Positions 1 through 8,896 are shown, counted from the stretch's first letter. The stretch is DNA of 64,000 nucleotides from Pseudoselenomonas ruminantium (GCA_002373045.1 DFHU01000022.1:1-64000); one strand, 5' to 3'. Numbers and translations: made by a program. The notes: a model not told the origin generated them from the letters alone.

Positions 1-330
1 AACAAGTACATCGATGTTCTTGCTACGGGAGCAACAAGTTCGTGGCAATAGTATAGGCCGTAACTTGGGTCGGACGGGGAAGTGATTTTTCTGTAGGGAG
101 CGACTGCCTGAACGCAGTGAAGGCTGGCCCCGGTAGAAATCAGCTAAGCAAATACGCTGAAAACAGCGCCGTTGGCCTGCCCGGCGCGAGTAACTGGACA
201 GCTATTTTTTCCGAGGGGGTCGTTTAGCGGGAAACAGAAAAAGTACTCCCCGTTCGCCCCTGACTACGTATGAACAAGATACCTTTCCCACGAATTAAAC
301 TCCCCAACAAACTGCAATTTGTTGATGAAA
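1..330 (+). ncRNA. possible structured RNA, family not identified
   Basis: No convincing protein gene is present. The segment holds many complementary stretches: a long-range pairing between about 73-86 and 254-267 (CGGACGGGGA with TCCCCGTTCG), and local hairpins such as ACTGC/GCAGT near 105-120, CGCTG/CAGCG near 157-170 and GCGCCG/CGGCGC near 167-190. It is followed at once by a strong terminator. Closed ends with stacked internal hairpins suggest a structured RNA of the 6S or raiA size class. I see no signature of tmRNA, RNase P RNA or SRP RNA, so the family is left open. The 5' end may lie outside the window. Confidence 0.35.
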
Positions 331-375
331 AGTCGCTGTGATAAAATGCGAAGGCATTTTATCACAGCGGCTTTT
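331..375. terminator. strong hairpin terminator
   Basis: A 16-bp perfect stem (CGCTGTGATAAAATGC at 334-349 with GCATTTTATCACAGCG at 354-369) closes a 4-nt loop and is followed by CTTTT. The minus strand also reads into a short T run, so it can end both the RNA-like segment on its left and the minus-strand regulator gene on its right. Confidence 0.8.
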
Positions 376-388
376 GCGTTTGTACATC

Positions 389-1303
389 TTATTCTTCTGT
401 ATAGATGATGTTGAATTTGAGCCCTTGATTATAATTGCCGAACCCGCGCCCAAACAGGGTGCAGCCGCCAGTGTTTACGGCGTCTGCCGGGGCGGCCAGG
501 CGGAAGCGCAGTTCGCTTTCGTGGTCGAGGTGCAGCGAATGGATGTTCTGCGGCGAAATCATGCGGCCGTCCATATAGGTGCCGTGTTCGTTGATGCTCA
601 GCAGTTTTAACAGGCCGTACTGATTCCAGTTCGGGTCCCACCAGGAGGGGGTGAAGCGTCCGTGTACTTCGCCATAGTCGCCGGGGCTGGTCCAGGAGCC
701 GATTTCCATATCATTCAGGGAGAAAATCAGGTCACTGGGCCAGTTTTCGGCAATGCCGGGGGCTTCGGAGGAGACTTCAAAGGAAAGTTGCAGCTCCGTG
801 AGCTTCTGCCCCTTTTGTAAGTAGTTGGGCAGGCGGTATTCGACAAAACCGATGCTGAACCAGAGAATCCCTGCGGCAAAACGGCGGGGATCGTCGAAGT
901 AAACCGGCTCGTCCACCTTGCCGATGAGTTCCTGCTCTGTGGCAATGCCGCAGGTCGGGGTGATGGAACAGTTGCTGTACTGGCCGATGGGGATTTCCGT
1001 GGTGTAGATTTTCTGGGTCAGAATTTGACGGTGGAAGTCCAACAGGAAGCGGTATTCGGGGACAAAGCAGCCTTTGCGGGCCGTGCTGTCGTTATCGCTT
1101 TGTCCCAATTCGATAAGACCGGCTGCCGACAAAATCTTGATGTTCTGGGTAATGGCGGCGCGGCTGACGGCGAAATGGTCAGCCAATTCCTTTAGGCCGA
1201 TGCCGGGATTTTGGGCGACATAGAGCAGGATATTCACCCGCATATCGGAGCTGAGCGCCTTGGCGAAGGTGGTCAGTTCATCTTTATCAAACAGTTCACG
1301 CAT
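389..1303 (-). CDS. ArsR/HTH-type regulator with C-terminal sensor-like domain
   Basis: A 304-residue protein. The first 90 residues form a winged helix of the ArsR type (LKELADHFAVSRAAITQNIK as recognition region). The remaining 200 residues are a beta-rich domain with many Trp and Tyr residues, as in regulators that sense sugars. It is divergent from a GH43 hydrolase and a sugar symporter, and the same palindrome TTAAGTA-N2-TACTTAA stands in front of its own start and in front of the hydrolase, which argues for a local autoregulated repressor. The inducer is unknown; an arabino- or xylo-oligosaccharide is inferred from the neighbours. Confidence 0.75.
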   Translation of the reverse strand: MRELFDKDELTTFAKALSSDMRVNILLYVAQNPGIGLKELADHFAVSRAAITQNIKILSAAGLIELGQSDNDSTARKGCFVPEYRFLLDFHRQILTQKIYTTEIPIGQYSNCSITPTCGIATEQELIGKVDEPVYFDDPRRFAAGILWFSIGFVEYRLPNYLQKGQKLTELQLSFEVSSEAPGIAENWPSDLIFSLNDMEIGSWTSPGDYGEVHGRFTPSWWDPNWNQYGLLKLLSINEHGTYMDGRMISPQNIHSLHLDHESELRFRLAAPADAVNTGGCTLFGRGFGNYNQGLKFNIIYTEE

Positions 1304-1320
1304 AATGCAACCTCGCTAAA

Positions 1321-1336
1321 TTAAGTATTTACTTAA
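1321..1336. promoter_or_regulatory. palindromic operator, copy 1
   Basis: TTAAGTATTTACTTAA lies 17 bp upstream of the regulator's start codon. Its arms TTAAGTA/TACTTAA are identical to those of the copy at 1491-1506. This is the likely autoregulatory site. Confidence 0.7.
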
Positions 1337-1415
1337 TCAGTATACCATAATATGCGAATTAATGCGAATGAATCTTTAGGAACACGAAAAAGTAAAATAA
1401 ATTAAGCAAAATGTG

Positions 1416-1444
1416 TTGACAAAACGATAATAAACGAGTATATT
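1416..1444 (+). promoter_or_regulatory. sigma-70 type promoter for the GH43-symporter operon
   Basis: TTGACA (1416-1421) and TATATT (1439-1444) are separated by 17 bp. The predicted start near 1451 places the operator at 1491-1506 inside the leader, where a bound repressor would block elongation or early clearance. Confidence 0.7.
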
Positions 1445-1490
1445 ATAGGCATAGAAATTAATAAAGCAAATGATTTATTAATTATCAAGA

Positions 1491-1506
1491 TTAAGTAAAT
1501 ACTTAA
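1491..1506. promoter_or_regulatory. palindromic operator, copy 2
   Basis: TTAAGTAAATACTTAA, with the same 7-bp arms as the copy at 1321-1336. It sits between the promoter at 1416-1444 and the ribosome binding site of the GH43 gene. Confidence 0.7.
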
Positions 1507-1525
1507 TTAAAAGGAGATGCTTGTT

Positions 1526-2524
1526 ATGGAAAAGTCTTATCCCAATCCCTTGGTATTTCAGCGTGCAGACCCCTGCATCTACCGGCACAGTGATGGTTAT
1601 TATTATTTCACTGCTTCGGTGCCGGCTTATGACTGCATCGAAATCCGCCGCTCCAAAACCTTGGCGGGTTTGTCGGAAGCAGAAACCTTTGTCGCCTGGC
1701 AGCATCATAAGATGGGCGAAATGAGTTCACTGATTTGGGCGCCGGAAATTCATTATCTTAAAGGGAAATGGTATATTTACTTTGCCGCAGCTCCAAATGA
1801 CGAGGTAACGGGAGATACCTTCAATCATCGCATGTACGTCATTGAGAACAGCAACCCCAATCCGCTGACGCCGGAATGGGTAGAGAAGGGACAGATAAAA
1901 ACCGGGTGGGAATCTTTTTCTTTGGACGCTACTGTGTTCGAACATAAAAATCAGTTATACTATATTTGGGCACAGGAAGATAAGGCCCTCAGTGAAAAAT
2001 CCCATTCCAACCTCTACATTTCGGCTATGGAAAATCCGTGGACGCTCATCGGTGAGCCGGTACTCCTGACGCAGCCGGAATACGATTGGGAGAGAAAGAT
2101 TTTCTGGGTAAACGAAGGCCCCAGTGTATTGGAAAAAAACGGGCATATTTTTCTGACTTATTCGGCTAGTGCGACGGATGAGAATTATTGCTTAGGCATG
2201 TTGGTCGCGGATGCCGATGCTGATATCCTCGACCCTGCTGCCTGGCGGAAGATGGGCAAGCCGGTGTTCGGCACGTCCTATCAGCATCATGTATATGGAC
2301 CGGGTCATAATTCCTTCACCGTTTCCGAGGATGGAAAGACGGATTTGCTGGTCTATCATGCCCGCAACTATACGGAAATAAAAGGCGACCCCCTGTATGA
2401 CCCGAACCGCCATACCCGCGTGCAGCCGATTCATTGGCTCAAGGATGGAATGCCGGACTTCGGTGTCCCCGTAGAAGAAAACCGTTCCTTTACAGAATGG
2501 GAAGGAGTGCATTGTCATGCATAA
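1526..2524 (+). CDS. glycoside hydrolase family 43 (arabinofuranosidase/xylosidase type)
   Basis: A 332-residue five-bladed propeller hydrolase expected to remove arabinose or xylose from short plant oligosaccharides. The three GH43 acidic positions are visible: Asp15 in FQRADPCIY, Asp134 in SLDATVFE and Glu197 in NEGPSVL. There is no signal peptide, so it should act in the cytoplasm on imported oligosaccharides, in keeping with the symporter that follows and overlaps it by 8 bp. An earlier ATG at 1517 abuts the AAGGAG sequence, so the ATG at 1526 with good spacing is preferred. The exact substrate cannot be read from sequence. Confidence 0.85.
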   Translation: MEKSYPNPLVFQRADPCIYRHSDGYYYFTASVPAYDCIEIRRSKTLAGLSEAETFVAWQHHKMGEMSSLIWAPEIHYLKGKWYIYFAAAPNDEVTGDTFNHRMYVIENSNPNPLTPEWVEKGQIKTGWESFSLDATVFEHKNQLYYIWAQEDKALSEKSHSNLYISAMENPWTLIGEPVLLTQPEYDWERKIFWVNEGPSVLEKNGHIFLTYSASATDENYCLGMLVADADADILDPAAWRKMGKPVFGTSYQHHVYGPGHNSFTVSEDGKTDLLVYHARNYTEIKGDPLYDPNRHTRVQPIHWLKDGMPDFGVPVEENRSFTEWEGVHCHA

Positions 2525-3764
2525 GCTGTTCAATCGTGATTTTATGAATTACGGCGGCTTGTTCTATTTCTACTTTATGATTTGGGCGATTGTGTTGGCC
2601 TTCCTGCCCTTGTGGCTCAAGGATATCGCTGGACTCAATGAAGCCGAAGCCGGTTTTGTTTTTTCCTCCATGTCACTGATTGCCCTGTGCTATCATCCGT
2701 TCTTTGGCGTAATTCAGGATAAGTTGCGCTATCGGAAAAATCTCTTTGCGGTAATTGCCATTGCCCTGCTGTTCATGGGGCCGTTCTTCAGCTACCTATT
2801 TCAGGAGCTGTTAAGCTTCAATGTCTATGCAGGTGCTCTTTTGGGCAGCGGTTATCTGAGCTTGTGTTTCTTTGGCGGCGTTGGCGTTGTCGAATCCTAT
2901 ATCGAGAAGGTCAGCCGCAAGAATGGTTTTGAATATGGTCATGTGCGTTTGTTCGGTTCGCTGGCTGGTGCTACGGCAACCTTTATCGGCGGTCTGCTCT
3001 ATGTCAATAATCCGGACAGCATCTTTTGGTTCGGCAGCGGTTCGGCAGTGCTCTTGTGCATTCTCCTGTACCTTGCACGGGTGCGCGGTGAAGAGGGCGC
3101 GGAAGCCCAGCAGGAACAGGCAAAGGCAGCCGGCATCAACAAGAAAGATGTCATGCAGATTCTGCGGCTCAAAAGCTTTTGGGCTTTTGCTTTGATTATC
3201 GTCGGTACAGCTTCGATTTACGATGTTTTTGATCAGCAGTTCCCGAACTACTATGTTACGTTCTTTGGCACGAAGGAAGCAGGGATTGACACCTTCAGCA
3301 AACTTTGTGCTACGCAGACGGCTTTGGAAGCCGTACTGATGGTCTTTGCTCCGGCACTGGTCAACAAGATTGGTGCTAAGCGCGGTTTGCTGCTGTTTGG
3401 TCTGCTGACCTTTGTCCGGATTGCGGGTAGTGCGGTATTTACTACGCCAATGGCGCTGTCGGCTTTCCGCCTGATTGCCGCTTTTGAAATGCCGCTGATG
3501 CTGGTTTCGGTCATGAAGTACATCGCTTCGGTATTCGATGTACGCCTGTCGGCAACGGTATATCTCTTAGGCTTTAACCTCGCCAAGCAGGGCGCAGTTG
3601 TGATTTTCTCGTCCATCGCCGGCGGCATGTATGCGACGATGGGATTCCAGAGCACCTATATGTTCTTGGCGGTAAGTGTGCTCGTTATCACGTTGATTAG
3701 CGTATTCACGTTAAAAAACGATAAAGCCAAAAAGGAAGAACTCGTGCCGGTAATGAACCGGTAA
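2517..3764 (+). CDS. MFS oligosaccharide:proton symporter, LacY-like
   Basis: A 415-residue inner-membrane protein with about 12 hydrophobic segments. The start resembles the LacY/RafB group (FNRDFMNYGGLFYFYFMIWA), with a charged loop after segment 2 (GVIQDKLRYRK) and a long polar central loop near residues 185-205. It should import the oligosaccharide cut by the GH43 enzyme encoded just upstream; the start codons and stops overlap (ATGCATAA), so the two are translationally coupled. Both genes lie behind the TTAAGTA-N2-TACTTAA operator. Confidence 0.85.
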   Translation: MHKLFNRDFMNYGGLFYFYFMIWAIVLAFLPLWLKDIAGLNEAEAGFVFSSMSLIALCYHPFFGVIQDKLRYRKNLFAVIAIALLFMGPFFSYLFQELLSFNVYAGALLGSGYLSLCFFGGVGVVESYIEKVSRKNGFEYGHVRLFGSLAGATATFIGGLLYVNNPDSIFWFGSGSAVLLCILLYLARVRGEEGAEAQQEQAKAAGINKKDVMQILRLKSFWAFALIIVGTASIYDVFDQQFPNYYVTFFGTKEAGIDTFSKLCATQTALEAVLMVFAPALVNKIGAKRGLLLFGLLTFVRIAGSAVFTTPMALSAFRLIAAFEMPLMLVSVMKYIASVFDVRLSATVYLLGFNLAKQGAVVIFSSIAGGMYATMGFQSTYMFLAVSVLVITLISVFTLKNDKAKKEELVPVMNR

Positions 3765-3798
3765 AGAATGAATAAAGATAAATAAGAATTAAATCCCC

Positions 3799-3846
3799 TT
3801 GACACATACCCCCTACAGGTATATGATTTATACCTGTAGGGGGTAT
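3799..3846 (+). promoter_or_regulatory. CsoR-type double operator over a consensus promoter
   Basis: TTGACA (3799-3804), 17 bp, TATGAT (3822-3827). Two copies of a copper-repressor-like box, ATACCCCCTACAGGTAT (3806-3822) and its inverse (3830-3846), form one large inverted repeat that covers the spacer and the -10. The C/G-rich TACC..GGTA pattern is typical of CsoR sites. The csoR gene that follows would be autoregulated with copA. Confidence 0.85.
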
Positions 3847-3868
3847 TTTACTGTGTATGGAGGCTTTT

Positions 3869-4189
3869 ATGGAACAATCTGCTGAAGGCTGCTGCTGTGG
3901 TGCAGTGAAGCATAAGCATCGCGATAAGGATGGCAAGGAATACAAGAAGCTGATATCCCGGCTTAATCGCATTGAAGGTCAGGTGCGGGGCATCCGCCGG
4001 ATGGTGGAGGATGACCGCTATTGTGTGGATATCATGACGCAGGTCAGTGCCATTCAGGCAGCATTAGGAGCATTTAACAAGGAACTCTTGTCCGAGCATA
4101 TCAAAAGCTGCGTGGTTCACGATATTCGTGAGGGCGATGATGCCGTCGTGGATGAATTGGTCACGCTCTTAGCGAAGATGGTGCGTTGA
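3869..4189 (+). CDS. csoR: CsoR family copper-sensing repressor
   Basis: A small all-helical repressor of 106 residues. It has the family core (LISRLNRIEGQVRGIRRMVE) and the Cys-His-Cys metal ligands in YCVDIM, SEHIKSC. The N terminus carries an extra CCCG and a His/Lys-rich run that may add a metal site. The ATG at 3869 has GGAGG five bases upstream, which favours it over the ATG at 3857. Copper binding should release the operator at 3806-3846 and allow expression of the ATPase gene 36 bp downstream. FrmR or RcnR relatives share the fold, but the C-H-C set and the copA neighbour support CsoR. Confidence 0.9.
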   Translation: MEQSAEGCCCGAVKHKHRDKDGKEYKKLISRLNRIEGQVRGIRRMVEDDRYCVDIMTQVSAIQAALGAFNKELLSEHIKSCVVHDIREGDDAVVDELVTLLAKMVR

Positions 4190-4225
4190 TTGCCTGAGAC
4201 AAGATAAGTAAAGTGAGGTGATGAT

Positions 4226-6808
4226 ATGGCGCTAAAGAAAGAACGGTTTGCCGTTACCGGTATGACCTGTTCAGCCTGTTCGGCCCGCGTGGAAAAAGCT
4301 GTAACGGCGCTGGCGGGCACGGAAAAGGTCAGTGTTAATCTGCTGACGAACTCGCTGCAGCTTTCCTATGATGAAGGCAAGCTGACGCCTGCCCAAATCA
4401 TTGCGGCAGTGGAGCAGGCTGGCTATGGTGCGAGTCTGCAAGGGGAGAAGTCTGTGAAAGCGGCGGAGCCTGGTGAGGATCCACTGGCAAAAGATGCTGC
4501 GAATATGCGAAAGCGGCTGAGTTTATCGGTGCTTTTTCTCCTGCCGCTTATGTATATTGCCATGCATAATATGGCTCAGGCCTGGTTAGGCCTGCCGGTG
4601 CCGGACGTCATGCAGATGCTTTTTGACGGGCCGGAAAATGCTATTACGTTTACCTTTGCCCAATTCTTACTGCTTTTGCCGATTATGTATCTGAACCGGA
4701 AATATTATATTAATGGTTTTCGCAATCTCTTGCACGGGGCGCCGAATATGGACAGCCTTGTGGGCATGGGCTCGATGGCGGCGGCGGTGTTTGGTGCTTT
4801 TGCCCTGTTCCGCATGAGCTGGGGGCTGGGGCATGGCGATTGGGCGTTGGTGGCAGAATACAGCCGCAATCTCTATTTTGAGTCTGCGGGCATGATTGTC
4901 ACCTTGATAACCGTCGGCAAATACCTGGAAGCCAAGGCCAAGGGAAAGACCGGTGCGGCGCTGAAAAAACTCATGGAACTTGCGCCTAAGCAGGCAAGGG
5001 TACTGCGGGCGGGGCAGGAAATTTCTATCCCCGCCGAGGAACTTAGCGCAGGTGATGAGATTATCGTGCGCCCCGGTGAGCGTATTCCCGCCGATGGCGT
5101 GGTGATTTCCGGGCAGACCAGCATAGATGAATCGGCGCTTACCGGCGAGAGTCTGCCGGTCTTTAAGCAGGTTGGCGATAAAGTCACTTCGGCAACGTTG
5201 AATAAGGCGGGGGCCATCCACTTCCGAGCGGAAAAGGTTGGCAGCGATACGGCCATCAGCCAGATTATCCGGCTGGTGGACGAAGCCAGTGCCAGTAAGG
5301 CGCCAATCGCAAGGATGGCCGATAAGATTGCTGGGGTATTTGTGCCGGTGGTCATCGGCATCGCTCTGCTGGCAGGGGGCACATGGCTGGCAATGGGGGA
5401 GAGCGTGGAATTTGCTTTTTCCATTGCTATATCCATTCTGGTTATCTCCTGTCCCTGTGCTTTAGGACTGGCTACGCCCGTAGCCATTATGGTCGGAACC
5501 GGCAAGGGGGCGGAAAACGGCATTCTCATTAAGTCCGGCGAAGCCTTGGAAATCGCACAGGCGGTGGATACCGTGGTCATGGATAAAACCGGCACGATTA
5601 CCGCAGGTAAGCCTGTGGTTACGGATGTACTGCCGTTAACGCTTACAGAAGCGGATTTGCTCGCTTTGGCTGCCGGCTTGGAGAAGCTGAGCGAACATCC
5701 GCTGGCCGATGCAGTGCTGGCTTATGCGCAGGAAAAGAAAATCTCGCCGGTGCAGGTCGATGGTTTCCAGGCCGTTATTGGACGGGGCTTGCAGGGAAAG
5801 GTGAAGGGCTCTGTCTGTCTGGCTGGCAATGAAGCGTTTCTGGAAATGCAGGGCATAGCGGTTGCCAAGTACCGCAAGGATTTGGCAAGGCTGGCCGATG
5901 AAGGCAAGACACCGCTGCTCTTTGCGCAGGACGGTCAGCTCGCCGGGATTATCGCTGTGGCCGATAAGGAAAAAGAAAGCAGCCGGGCGGCGATTCAGGC
6001 TTTTTCGGCGATGGGGCTGGATGTCATTATGCTGACCGGCGATAACGAGCGCACAGCCGAAGCCGTGCGCCGCCGTCTGGGGCTGACGAAAGCCATTGCC
6101 GGTGTCCTGCCTGCCAGGAAGGCAGAGCACATTGCCGAATTGCAGGCACAGGGCCATAAGGTCGCCATGATTGGCGATGGCATTAACGATGCGCCAGCGC
6201 TTGTGCAGGCGGATTTGGGCATGGCGATTGGCGCCGGCACGGATGTGGCTATGGAAAGCGCCGATGCAGTGCTCGTGCGCAGCAATCTTATGGACGCCGT
6301 AAGTGCGATAAAATTATCCAAAGCCGTACTGCGCAATATCAAGGAAAATCTCTTTTGGGCCTTTATTTACAATATTATTGGTATACCTTTGGCGGCAGGT
6401 CTTTTGTATCCCGCCTTTGGTATCAAGCTGTCGCCGATGATTGGCGCGGCAGCCATGAGTTTATCCAGTGTATGTGTGGTCATGAATGCCCTGCGGCTGC
6501 GTGCGTTTAAGCCGGAACAGGCGGCAGAAATGACTACAGATAATAACAAATTTCAGGAAGAACAGGCAACTGTCGGAAAGGAAGAAAAAGAAATGGCTAT
6601 GCAAACAGAACTTAAAATTGAAGGTATGATGTGTGCTCATTGTCAGAAGCACGTTAATGATGCACTGTCGAAAATGGATGGTGTTACGGCTGTGGAAGTA
6701 AATTTGGAAGCCGGGACAGCTAAGGTGACGGCTGAACGGGAAATTCCCCAGGCTGAGTTTGCGCAGGTTATCACGGATGCAGGGTACGAATTGGTTGGCT
6801 TAGTGTAA
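4226..6808 (+). CDS. copA: copper-exporting P1B ATPase with C-terminal CopZ-like domain
   Basis: An 860-residue inner-membrane Cu(I) exporter. Visible in order: N-terminal HMA domain (GMTCSACS, residues 12-19), membrane helices from about residue 90, actuator TGES, CPC in the transport helix near 409-411, DKTGT with the phosphorylated Asp453, the HP dipeptide, GDGIND near 650, two last membrane helices, then a linker and a second HMA domain (GMMCAHC, about residue 800). The extra C-terminal HMA looks like a fused copper chaperone. An ATG at 6593 with AAAGGAAG eight bases upstream could start a free 71-residue CopZ from the same message. It follows csoR in one operon. Confidence 0.93.
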   Translation: MALKKERFAVTGMTCSACSARVEKAVTALAGTEKVSVNLLTNSLQLSYDEGKLTPAQIIAAVEQAGYGASLQGEKSVKAAEPGEDPLAKDAANMRKRLSLSVLFLLPLMYIAMHNMAQAWLGLPVPDVMQMLFDGPENAITFTFAQFLLLLPIMYLNRKYYINGFRNLLHGAPNMDSLVGMGSMAAAVFGAFALFRMSWGLGHGDWALVAEYSRNLYFESAGMIVTLITVGKYLEAKAKGKTGAALKKLMELAPKQARVLRAGQEISIPAEELSAGDEIIVRPGERIPADGVVISGQTSIDESALTGESLPVFKQVGDKVTSATLNKAGAIHFRAEKVGSDTAISQIIRLVDEASASKAPIARMADKIAGVFVPVVIGIALLAGGTWLAMGESVEFAFSIAISILVISCPCALGLATPVAIMVGTGKGAENGILIKSGEALEIAQAVDTVVMDKTGTITAGKPVVTDVLPLTLTEADLLALAAGLEKLSEHPLADAVLAYAQEKKISPVQVDGFQAVIGRGLQGKVKGSVCLAGNEAFLEMQGIAVAKYRKDLARLADEGKTPLLFAQDGQLAGIIAVADKEKESSRAAIQAFSAMGLDVIMLTGDNERTAEAVRRRLGLTKAIAGVLPARKAEHIAELQAQGHKVAMIGDGINDAPALVQADLGMAIGAGTDVAMESADAVLVRSNLMDAVSAIKLSKAVLRNIKENLFWAFIYNIIGIPLAAGLLYPAFGIKLSPMIGAAAMSLSSVCVVMNALRLRAFKPEQAAEMTTDNNKFQEEQATVGKEEKEMAMQTELKIEGMMCAHCQKHVNDALSKMDGVTAVEVNLEAGTAKVTAEREIPQAEFAQVITDAGYELVGLV
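6593..6808 (+). other. possible internal start giving free CopZ-like chaperone
   Basis: Within copA, AAAGGAAG at 6577-6584 stands eight bases before an in-frame ATG. Translation from there would give 71 residues that are exactly one HMA domain with GMMCAHC. This is inference from the ribosome-binding pattern only; the main product is the fused ATPase. Confidence 0.35.
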
Positions 6809-6829
6809 AGTACAAAATTATTTATTGCG

Positions 6830-6858
6830 TTGACAATAAAGAAAATTTATGCTAATAT
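6830..6858 (+). promoter_or_regulatory. promoter of the cobalamin riboswitch leader
   Basis: TTGACA (6830-6835), 17-bp spacer, TAATAT (6853-6858). The predicted start near 6865 lies just before the riboswitch. Confidence 0.7.
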
Positions 6859-6886
6859 ACATACTGTAAACAAAAGCACAATCGAA

Positions 6887-7052
6887 TATTGGTTGGGTCA
6901 GGTGTCATAGACTTAATAGGGAAGTCGGTATAAGCCGGCGCGGTCCCGCCACTGTAACAGCGAGTTTATCTGCATAGTTATGTCACTGGAGGTTTCCTCT
7001 GGGAAGGCGCAGATAAATGATGAACTGGAGCCAGGAGAACTGCCTGATTAAC
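6887..7052 (+). promoter_or_regulatory. cobalamin riboswitch
   Basis: The conserved blocks of the B12 aptamer occur in order: a GGT-rich 5' stem, AATAGGGAAGTCGGT and GCCGGCGCGGTCCCGCC, CACTGTAACAG, a CACTGG...GGGAAGGC arm, and the B12 box GAGCCAGGAGAACTGCCTG at 7028-7046. The first gene downstream is a GntP-type permease, 360 bp away beyond two terminator hairpins, so the controlled gene is not obvious. Confidence 0.9.
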
Positions 7053-7172
7053 AATCGCCGCTAAGAGCCGAAATGGTTCTTTGGACCTGCGAGTGATGGG
7101 GATGGAGATTTATCGGTACTGAAAAGTTTTTAGAGCCTGGTTTAGTGTGGGTATTTTCGAGTAGCGTAAATA

Positions 7173-7204
7173 AGCTCTTCCCTGCGCGGGAGGAGCTATT
7201 ATTT
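7173..7204 (+). terminator. hairpin, possible riboswitch expression platform
   Basis: AGCTCTTCCC and GGGAGGAGCT form a 10-bp stem with a 5-nt loop, followed by ATTATTTT. It lies 120 bp after the B12 box. No alternative antiterminator pairing could be verified by eye. Confidence 0.55.
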
Positions 7205-7302
7205 TGCCCGTTTCGTCGAAAAGTTTTTCCTGTTAGTTTTCTGACAGGGAGAAATGCTCATACATTTCATTCAGTTCTATGGATTGTCTGCGTTCATGCA
7301 GC

Positions 7303-7337
7303 AGCTCCGATACGCTATATCGGAGCTTATTTTTTTC
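7303..7337 (+). terminator. intrinsic terminator in the riboswitch leader
   Basis: A perfect 10-bp stem AGCTCCGATA/TATCGGAGCT with a 5-nt loop, followed by TATTTTTTTC. It should end most transcripts from the riboswitch promoter before the GntP gene. Confidence 0.85.
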
Positions 7338-7351
7338 TTTCCATTTACATA

Positions 7352-7366
7352 GGGAACGTTGTTCCC
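7352..7366. promoter_or_regulatory. palindrome before the GntP gene, possible operator
   Basis: GGGAACGTTGTTCCC is a perfect 6-bp inverted repeat with a 3-bp centre. It lies between the leader terminator and the permease start. It could be an operator for a separate weak promoter; no regulator is identified. Confidence 0.3.
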
Positions 7367-7411
7367 AAGACTATCAGGGATTGTGGATAGTAAATTATAC
7401 GAGGGGAGTCT

Positions 7412-8839
7412 TTGGACACCATGGAAGCACTTTGTATTGGGTTAGCACTTTTGGGACTTATGTATTTTGCCTACCGCGGCTGGTCAATCATTTTGATTGC
7501 GCCGTTTTTCGCGGGGCTGGCAGCATTGGCGAGTATGTTTGATATTCTGCCTGTATACAGTGAACTGTATATGACCAGATTGGCAGAATACGTGAAGACA
7601 TATTATCCGGTGTTCCTGTTTGGTGCGGTATTTGCAAAATTAATGGAAAAAGGTGGGCTGGCCTCAGCGATTGCCGGTAAGATAGTGGACGTTTTAGGAG
7701 AAAAACGCGCCATTCTGGCCGTGCTCATGGGCTGCGGTGCCCTGACATATGGCGGCTTGTCCGTGTTTGTGGTGGCCTTTGTTATGTATCCTTTTGGGGC
7801 AGTGGTCTTCAAGAAAGCCGATATTCCCAAAAGATTGCTGCCTGCGGCACTTTGGGTAGGGATTTTCTCCTTTGCGATGGTTTCTCTTCCCGGAACACCG
7901 CAAATTCAGAATATTATTCCGTCCTCTTATTTTCAGACAAGTACCTGGGCGGCACCGGGCATCGGCTTATTTGCCTCAATCTTGTTCCTGCTGATTGGCT
8001 GGGGCTGGATAGGTCATCGGGCAAAGCTGCTGCAGACCCGTGGAGAGGGCTACGGTGAGCATGAGAGTGATGGAAAGAAGAAACGTCATCCGAAAATCAA
8101 CATTCCCTGGTATTGGGCAATGGTGCCGTTACTTATGGTTATTGTGATTAACGTGATTCTGTCTAATCCCTTTGGTTGGGAATGGGGCTTTCACTGGAAT
8201 GAGGAGAGTTTAGCGGCGTTTGTGCCGTTGAAACTGACGCTTTTAGCTTCGCATGTCGGCAAGGTATCGGCAATCTGGTCCATCAGCGTGGCACTTATTC
8301 TCAGCAGTATTGCAGCAGCTTATATTGGTCGCAAGCGTTTGAAGGTTACGGAAGGCTTTCTGCCGACGGTCAACTATGCGGCGATTTCCTCTGGTTCTGC
8401 GGCGCTGAACGTTGCTTCCGGCTATGCTTTCGGCTGCGTAATCACGGCTATGCCGGGGTTTGCTCCGGTGACGGAATGGCTGGTTGGCATTGCCGCATCT
8501 TTCGGGCCGCTGCTCTCGGCGGTTATCACCACCAACATCATGTGCGGCATTACGGGATCGGCATCTGGCGGTCTGACCATTGCCCTGTCGGCATTGGGCG
8601 ACCAGTGGGCGGCGATGGCGATTACCGCGGGGATTCCTCTGGAAGTCCTGCACCGTATTGTAGCGGTGGCTTCGGTTGGTATCGACCCGGTTCCGCATTG
8701 CGGCGCTTTGGTAACGCTGTTGGCCATCTGCGGACTTACGCATAATGAATCTTACTTCGATATTGCCGTGATTATGGGCATGAAGTTTTTGGTGCCGTTC
8801 CTGTGCATTATCTTCTATATGTTGACGGGCATCTGTTAA
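7412..8839 (+). CDS. GntP family permease
   Basis: A 475-residue inner-membrane transporter with about 12-14 hydrophobic segments in the GntP/DctM-like arrangement. Visible marks are GGLSVFVVAFVMYP, SLPGTPQIQNIIPSSYF and a glycine/serine-rich late region (ITGSASGGLTIALSAL). Family members import gluconate, other hydroxy acids or short organic acids; the substrate is not shown by the sequence. Start is either TTG 7412 (GAGG seven bases upstream) or ATG 7421. It stands alone between two terminators, downstream of a cobalamin riboswitch. A substrate linked to B12-dependent catabolism would explain this but is unproven. Confidence 0.8.
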   Translation: MDTMEALCIGLALLGLMYFAYRGWSIILIAPFFAGLAALASMFDILPVYSELYMTRLAEYVKTYYPVFLFGAVFAKLMEKGGLASAIAGKIVDVLGEKRAILAVLMGCGALTYGGLSVFVVAFVMYPFGAVVFKKADIPKRLLPAALWVGIFSFAMVSLPGTPQIQNIIPSSYFQTSTWAAPGIGLFASILFLLIGWGWIGHRAKLLQTRGEGYGEHESDGKKKRHPKINIPWYWAMVPLLMVIVINVILSNPFGWEWGFHWNEESLAAFVPLKLTLLASHVGKVSAIWSISVALILSSIAAAYIGRKRLKVTEGFLPTVNYAAISSGSAALNVASGYAFGCVITAMPGFAPVTEWLVGIAASFGPLLSAVITTNIMCGITGSASGGLTIALSALGDQWAAMAITAGIPLEVLHRIVAVASVGIDPVPHCGALVTLLAICGLTHNESYFDIAVIMGMKFLVPFLCIIFYMLTGIC

Positions 8840-8847
8840 AGCATAAT

Positions 8848-8893
8848 AAAAAATCCGGTATATCCTTTGACGGGATATATCGGATTTTTTTTA
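8848..8893. terminator. bidirectional terminator between GntP and VanW genes
   Basis: AAATCCGgtATATCC pairs with GGGATATatCGGATTT around a short loop and is flanked by A and T runs on both sides. It serves the convergent permease (plus) and VanW (minus) genes. Confidence 0.85.
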
Positions 8894-8896
8894 TCA

